A DNA stretch of 39,192 bases, taken from the NCBI GenBank assembly GCA_964640965.1, contig CAZXJB010000006.1, positions 1-39,192 on the forward strand, in the 5' to 3' direction. This stretch comes from HRBIN12 sp964640965 (GTDB lineage Bacteria; Actinomycetota; UBA4738; HRBIN12). The first letter of the stretch is position 1. Every line of letters starts with the position of its first letter. The position numbers were made by a program, and so were the translations under genes. Under the pieces are notes generated by a model, which searched no databases, was not told where the DNA came from, and saw only the letters and a list, made by a program, of their open reading frames with translations. This document shows positions 37,043-39,192 of the stretch, in pieces.

Positions 37043-37638
37043 CCGCGGGCGGGTCGGCCGTGGCCGTTCAACGCCGGACACGTGTGCCCCTCCGGGTCGA
37101 TCGGGTTGGCGCAGAGCGGGCACCGGGGGCGGCCGCGGGCGGCGACGGCCGCGCCGTGACGGGAGAGCGCGAGCATCTGCTCGCGCGTGGCCCACAGGCG
37201 CACGCGGGCGGGCTCCGGCCCCTCCGGTTCCTCGCTTCCCCCCGGCTCCTCGGGCCCCCCCTGCTCCTCGGGGCCCCCCTGCTCCTCGGGTAGGACCTCC
37301 TCCCCCTCCTCGTCCTCCGGACGCAGCTCCTCGAGCTCGAGGAGCAGGAGGTCGCGGTCCTCGGCGTAACCGATGGCGAGCCGCCCGACCCGCCACTCGG
37401 GCTCGAGCGGCGTCTCGAGCTCGAGCTCCTCCTCACCCGGCCCGGCGCCGGTCTCCTTGCCGACGCGGGCGAGGATCTCGAGGATGCTCGCCGCGAGCAG
37501 CTCCACCTGCTCTTTCTCGACGAGGAAGGTGAGCAGGCGGCCGCCGGCGCGGGCCTGGAGGAAGAACGTTCGCTGGCCCGGCTCGCCGACGGCGCCGGCC
37601 GTGATCCGCTCGACCGGACCGAGCTCCATGAGGCTCAT
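37039..37638 (-). CDS. DUF3090 family protein
   Basis: A 199-residue protein of an actinobacteria-specific family (Rv2134c in M. tuberculosis). Family features are VGEPGQRTFFLQARAGGRLL and LVEKEQVELLAASILEIL near the N-terminus, WRVGRLAIGYAEDRDLLLLELEEL in the middle, and the C-terminal zinc-ribbon-like CPLCANPIDPEGHTCPALNG. Between them lies an acidic low-complexity insert built on EEQGGPEEQGGPEEPGG (about 125-145), encoded by a short DNA tandem repeat that is probably length-variable. ATG 37638 overlaps the phosphatase stop (ATGA); ATG 37629 is better spaced from the GGGAGG sequence and is an alternative. Role unknown. Confidence 0.9.
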   Translation of the reverse strand: MSLMELGPVERITAGAVGEPGQRTFFLQARAGGRLLTFLVEKEQVELLAASILEILARVGKETGAGPGEEELELETPLEPEWRVGRLAIGYAEDRDLLLLELEELRPEDEEGEEVLPEEQGGPEEQGGPEEPGGSEEPEGPEPARVRLWATREQMLALSRHGAAVAARGRPRCPLCANPIDPEGHTCPALNGHGRPARG

Positions 37639-38285
37639 CCTCCCGCCCTCCTCCGACCGCGGCGCCGCGGGGGCGGGGGCACGAGCTGCGCGAGGTCGCC
37701 CGTGTCGTTCAGCCGCAGCGCCCGCACCTCGGCGTCGTGGAACGCGACCGCCGAGACCGAGCCCGGGTCCACCGTCAGGCGCTGGTAGAGGTCCAGGGGG
37801 AGCCCGAGGAGCCCGGCCAGGGCCAGACGCACGACGTCCGCGTGGGTCACGACCGCGACGATGCCCTCGGGGTGGGCCTGCGCGATGTCCCGCACGGCGT
37901 CGATGGCTCGGGCCTGGACCTCGGGGAGGGTCTCGCCCCCGGGGAACCGCACCGCGGAGGGCGTCCGCTGGACGGCCCGCCAGGTCCGCGTGCGGGCGAG
38001 CTGCCGGATGGAGCGGCCCGACCACTCGCCGTAGTTCACCTCGAGCAGGTCCCGGCGGGTGCGCACCGGCAGGCCGCGGGCCCTCGCGAGGGGCGCGGCC
38101 GTCTCACGGCAGCGCTCGAGGGGGCTCGAGTAGACGGCGTCGATCGGCACGCCCTCGAGCCGGCGCACGAGGGCCTCGGCCTGGGCGCGTCCGCGCTCGG
38201 ACAGGTGCACCCCGCGGGCCCACCCGGTCAGGATCCTCCCGGCGGTCGGGGTGTGGCCGTGACGGATCAGCAGCACGAGCGTCAC
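37635..38285 (-). CDS. Histidine phosphatase (phosphoglycerate mutase-like, MSMEG_4193 type)
   Basis: A 216-residue cytoplasmic phosphatase of the histidine-phosphatase superfamily. The catalytic RHG motif is LLIRHGHTPTAG at the N-terminus, so His9 should be phosphorylated. LTGWARGVHLSERGRAQAEA, the SSPLERCRETA arginine loop, the proton-donor region EVNYGEWSGR and VVTHADVVRLALAG with the second catalytic His are all present. It belongs to the MSMEG_4193/Rv2135c group that clusters with DUF3090 and SCO1664-family genes. The substrate is not established. The C-terminal tail is Pro/Arg-rich. GTG 38285 starts 10 nt after the histidine kinase stop. Confidence 0.9.
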   Translation of the reverse strand: MTLVLLIRHGHTPTAGRILTGWARGVHLSERGRAQAEALVRRLEGVPIDAVYSSPLERCRETAAPLARARGLPVRTRRDLLEVNYGEWSGRSIRQLARTRTWRAVQRTPSAVRFPGGETLPEVQARAIDAVRDIAQAHPEGIVAVVTHADVVRLALAGLLGLPLDLYQRLTVDPGSVSAVAFHDAEVRALRLNDTGDLAQLVPPPPRRRGRRRAGG

Positions 38286-38295
38286 GACGGGTAGC

Positions 38296-39192
38296 CTACG
38301 GGGCCGGCCCGCGGGCGGCGACCGCCGGGAGCCTCACCTCGAAGGTCGAGCCGCGGCCGAGCTCGCTCGCCACGCGGACCCGCCCCCGGTGGTTCTCGAC
38401 CACGTGCCGCACGATCGACAGACCGAGGCCGGTGCCGCCGGTCTCGCGGGAGCGGGCGCGGTCCACGCGGTAGAAGCGCTCGAAGATCCGGTCGAGGTCG
38501 CGGCTCGGGATCCCGATGCCGGTGTCGGCCACGGTGAGCACGACCTCCTCGCCCTCGCACCGGACGGCCACGTCCACGCGCCCCGCGGCCCGCGTGTAGG
38601 CGACGGCGTTGTCGAGGAGGTTCCGGACCATGAGCGCGAGGTCCCGCGCCGACCCCCGCACCGGGGGCACCGGCTCGGCCTCGTAGGCGAGCCGGACGCC
38701 GGCCTCCTCGGCGGCGGGGCGGACGCGCTCGACCTCCTCCTCCACGACGGCGGCGAGCGCGACCTCCTCGGTCTCGACCTCGCCGCCGGTCTCCAGGCGC
38801 GAGAGGTCGAGCAGGTCGGAGACGATCCGGGACAGGCGCACGGCCTCCCGCTCGATCCGCTCCGCGAAGCCCGCGACGGCCCCCGGGTCCGCCTCCGCGG
38901 CCGTGCGCAGCGTCTCGGCGGCGGCCCGGATCGAGGCGACCGGGGTCTTCAGCTCGTGTGACGCGTTCGCGACGAAGTCGCGGCGGACGGCCTCGAGGCG
39001 CCGGGCATCCGTGACGTCCCGGAGGACGAGCAGGACCGAGCCGTCCTCGGTCGCCGGGACCACGTCGGCGCGGAGGACCCGCGGCGGGGCGCCGACCTCG
39101 AGCTCGGCGGTCCGCGGGCGGCGCTCCGCGCGGGCGGCGCGGACCGCCTCGCGCAGCGCGAGCGGCAGGAGCCCCTCGGCCGTCCGCGGGAC
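38296..39192 (-). CDS. PhoR-like sensor histidine kinase (N-terminus beyond window)
   Basis: The C-terminal 298 codons of a sensor kinase; the frame is open to the right edge, so the sensor and membrane part are missing. The start of the visible part reads like the end of a PAS domain (VLLVLRDVTDARRLEAVRRD). The HisKA dimerisation domain has the phosphorylated His in FVANASHELKTPVASI. The ATPase domain shows the N box NLLDNAVAYT, G1 box DTGIGIP, FERFYRVDRARSRETGGTGL and GLSIVRHVVENH. All catalytic motifs are intact. PhoR-type kinases usually respond to phosphate or envelope signals; the cognate regulator would lie outside the window. It leads the six-gene minus-strand operon. Confidence 0.9.
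   Translation of the reverse strand, partial: VPRTAEGLLPLALREAVRAARAERRPRTAELEVGAPPRVLRADVVPATEDGSVLLVLRDVTDARRLEAVRRDFVANASHELKTPVASIRAAAETLRTAAEADPGAVAGFAERIEREAVRLSRIVSDLLDLSRLETGGEVETEEVALAAVVEEEVERVRPAAEEAGVRLAYEAEPVPPVRGSARDLALMVRNLLDNAVAYTRAAGRVDVAVRCEGEEVVLTVADTGIGIPSRDLDRIFERFYRVDRARSRETGGTGLGLSIVRHVVENHRGRVRVASELGRGSTFEVRLPAVAARGPAP

Overview
The window is a very GC-rich (roughly 70% or more by eye), gene-dense bacterial chromosome segment, most likely from an uncultured or deep-branching member of the Actinomycetota. The evidence is a set of actinobacterial marker families: the C-terminus of a DUF501 protein joined to Ppx/GppA, the histidine phosphatase - DUF3090 - SCO1664-family trio, and a Tad/Flp pilus locus without an outer-membrane secretin. 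Many genes also have a TAnnnT -10 box about 6-8 nt before the start codon, which predicts leaderless mRNAs. A run of exactly 100 N at 19637-19736 shows that this is a draft scaffold.

Layout. 1-2100: Ppx/GppA phosphatase, a membrane-anchored cyclophilin and tRNA-Leu(UAA). 2087-2439: non-coding DNA with GTCAAC/GTTGAC motifs. 2440-7023: a GT1-type glycosyltransferase, a receiver-GGDEF protein, an exported cupredoxin, an MFS exporter and a chimeric remnant gene. 7071-9909: a CocE/NonD-type hydrolase and a HEPN/MNT pair. 9945-12981: a tightly overlapping three-gene operon (malyl-CoA lyase-like, then two succinyl-CoA/malate-CoA ligase-like subunits). 13093-14537: a DUF4143 ATPase preceded by an AT-richer array of six 23-bp repeats. 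14562-18894: Bcp peroxiredoxin, a DUF302 protein, a MarR regulator with a Cys/His-rich tail divergent from a protoglobin, and a DUF255 thioredoxin-domain protein. 18951-21331: three consecutive LuxR-type response regulators, interrupted by the assembly gap. 21544-28642: the Tad pilus operon (flp, tadE, tadG-like, cpaB, tadZ/cpaE, tadA/cpaF, tadB, tadC). 28711-31115: prephenate dehydratase and a PQQ-type beta-propeller protein. 31159-34653: rhomboid protease, cation diffusion facilitator and two coupled lipoproteins. 34654-35070: non-coding repeats. 35071-39192: a tightly overlapping operon running leftward: PhoR-like histidine kinase (cut by the window edge), histidine phosphatase, DUF3090, SCO1664 family, ECF sigma factor and O6-alkylguanine alkyltransferase.

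How the genes work together. The Tad genes form a nearly complete cell-surface pilus machine; no prepilin peptidase is in view. The LuxR regulators just upstream are plausible controllers. The 9945-12981 operon reads best as malate thiokinase plus malyl-CoA lyase (malate to malyl-CoA to acetyl-CoA and glyoxylate), not as an ordinary TCA-cycle sucCD. The most interesting leads are this operon, the ECF sigma factor translationally coupled to an alkyltransferase, the Cys-rich MarR/protoglobin pair sharing an operator-rich promoter region, the in-frame DUF501-Ppx fusion, the antitoxin/phospholipase-tail chimera, and the 23-bp repeat array. All functions are inferred from reading the sequence; no database search was run.
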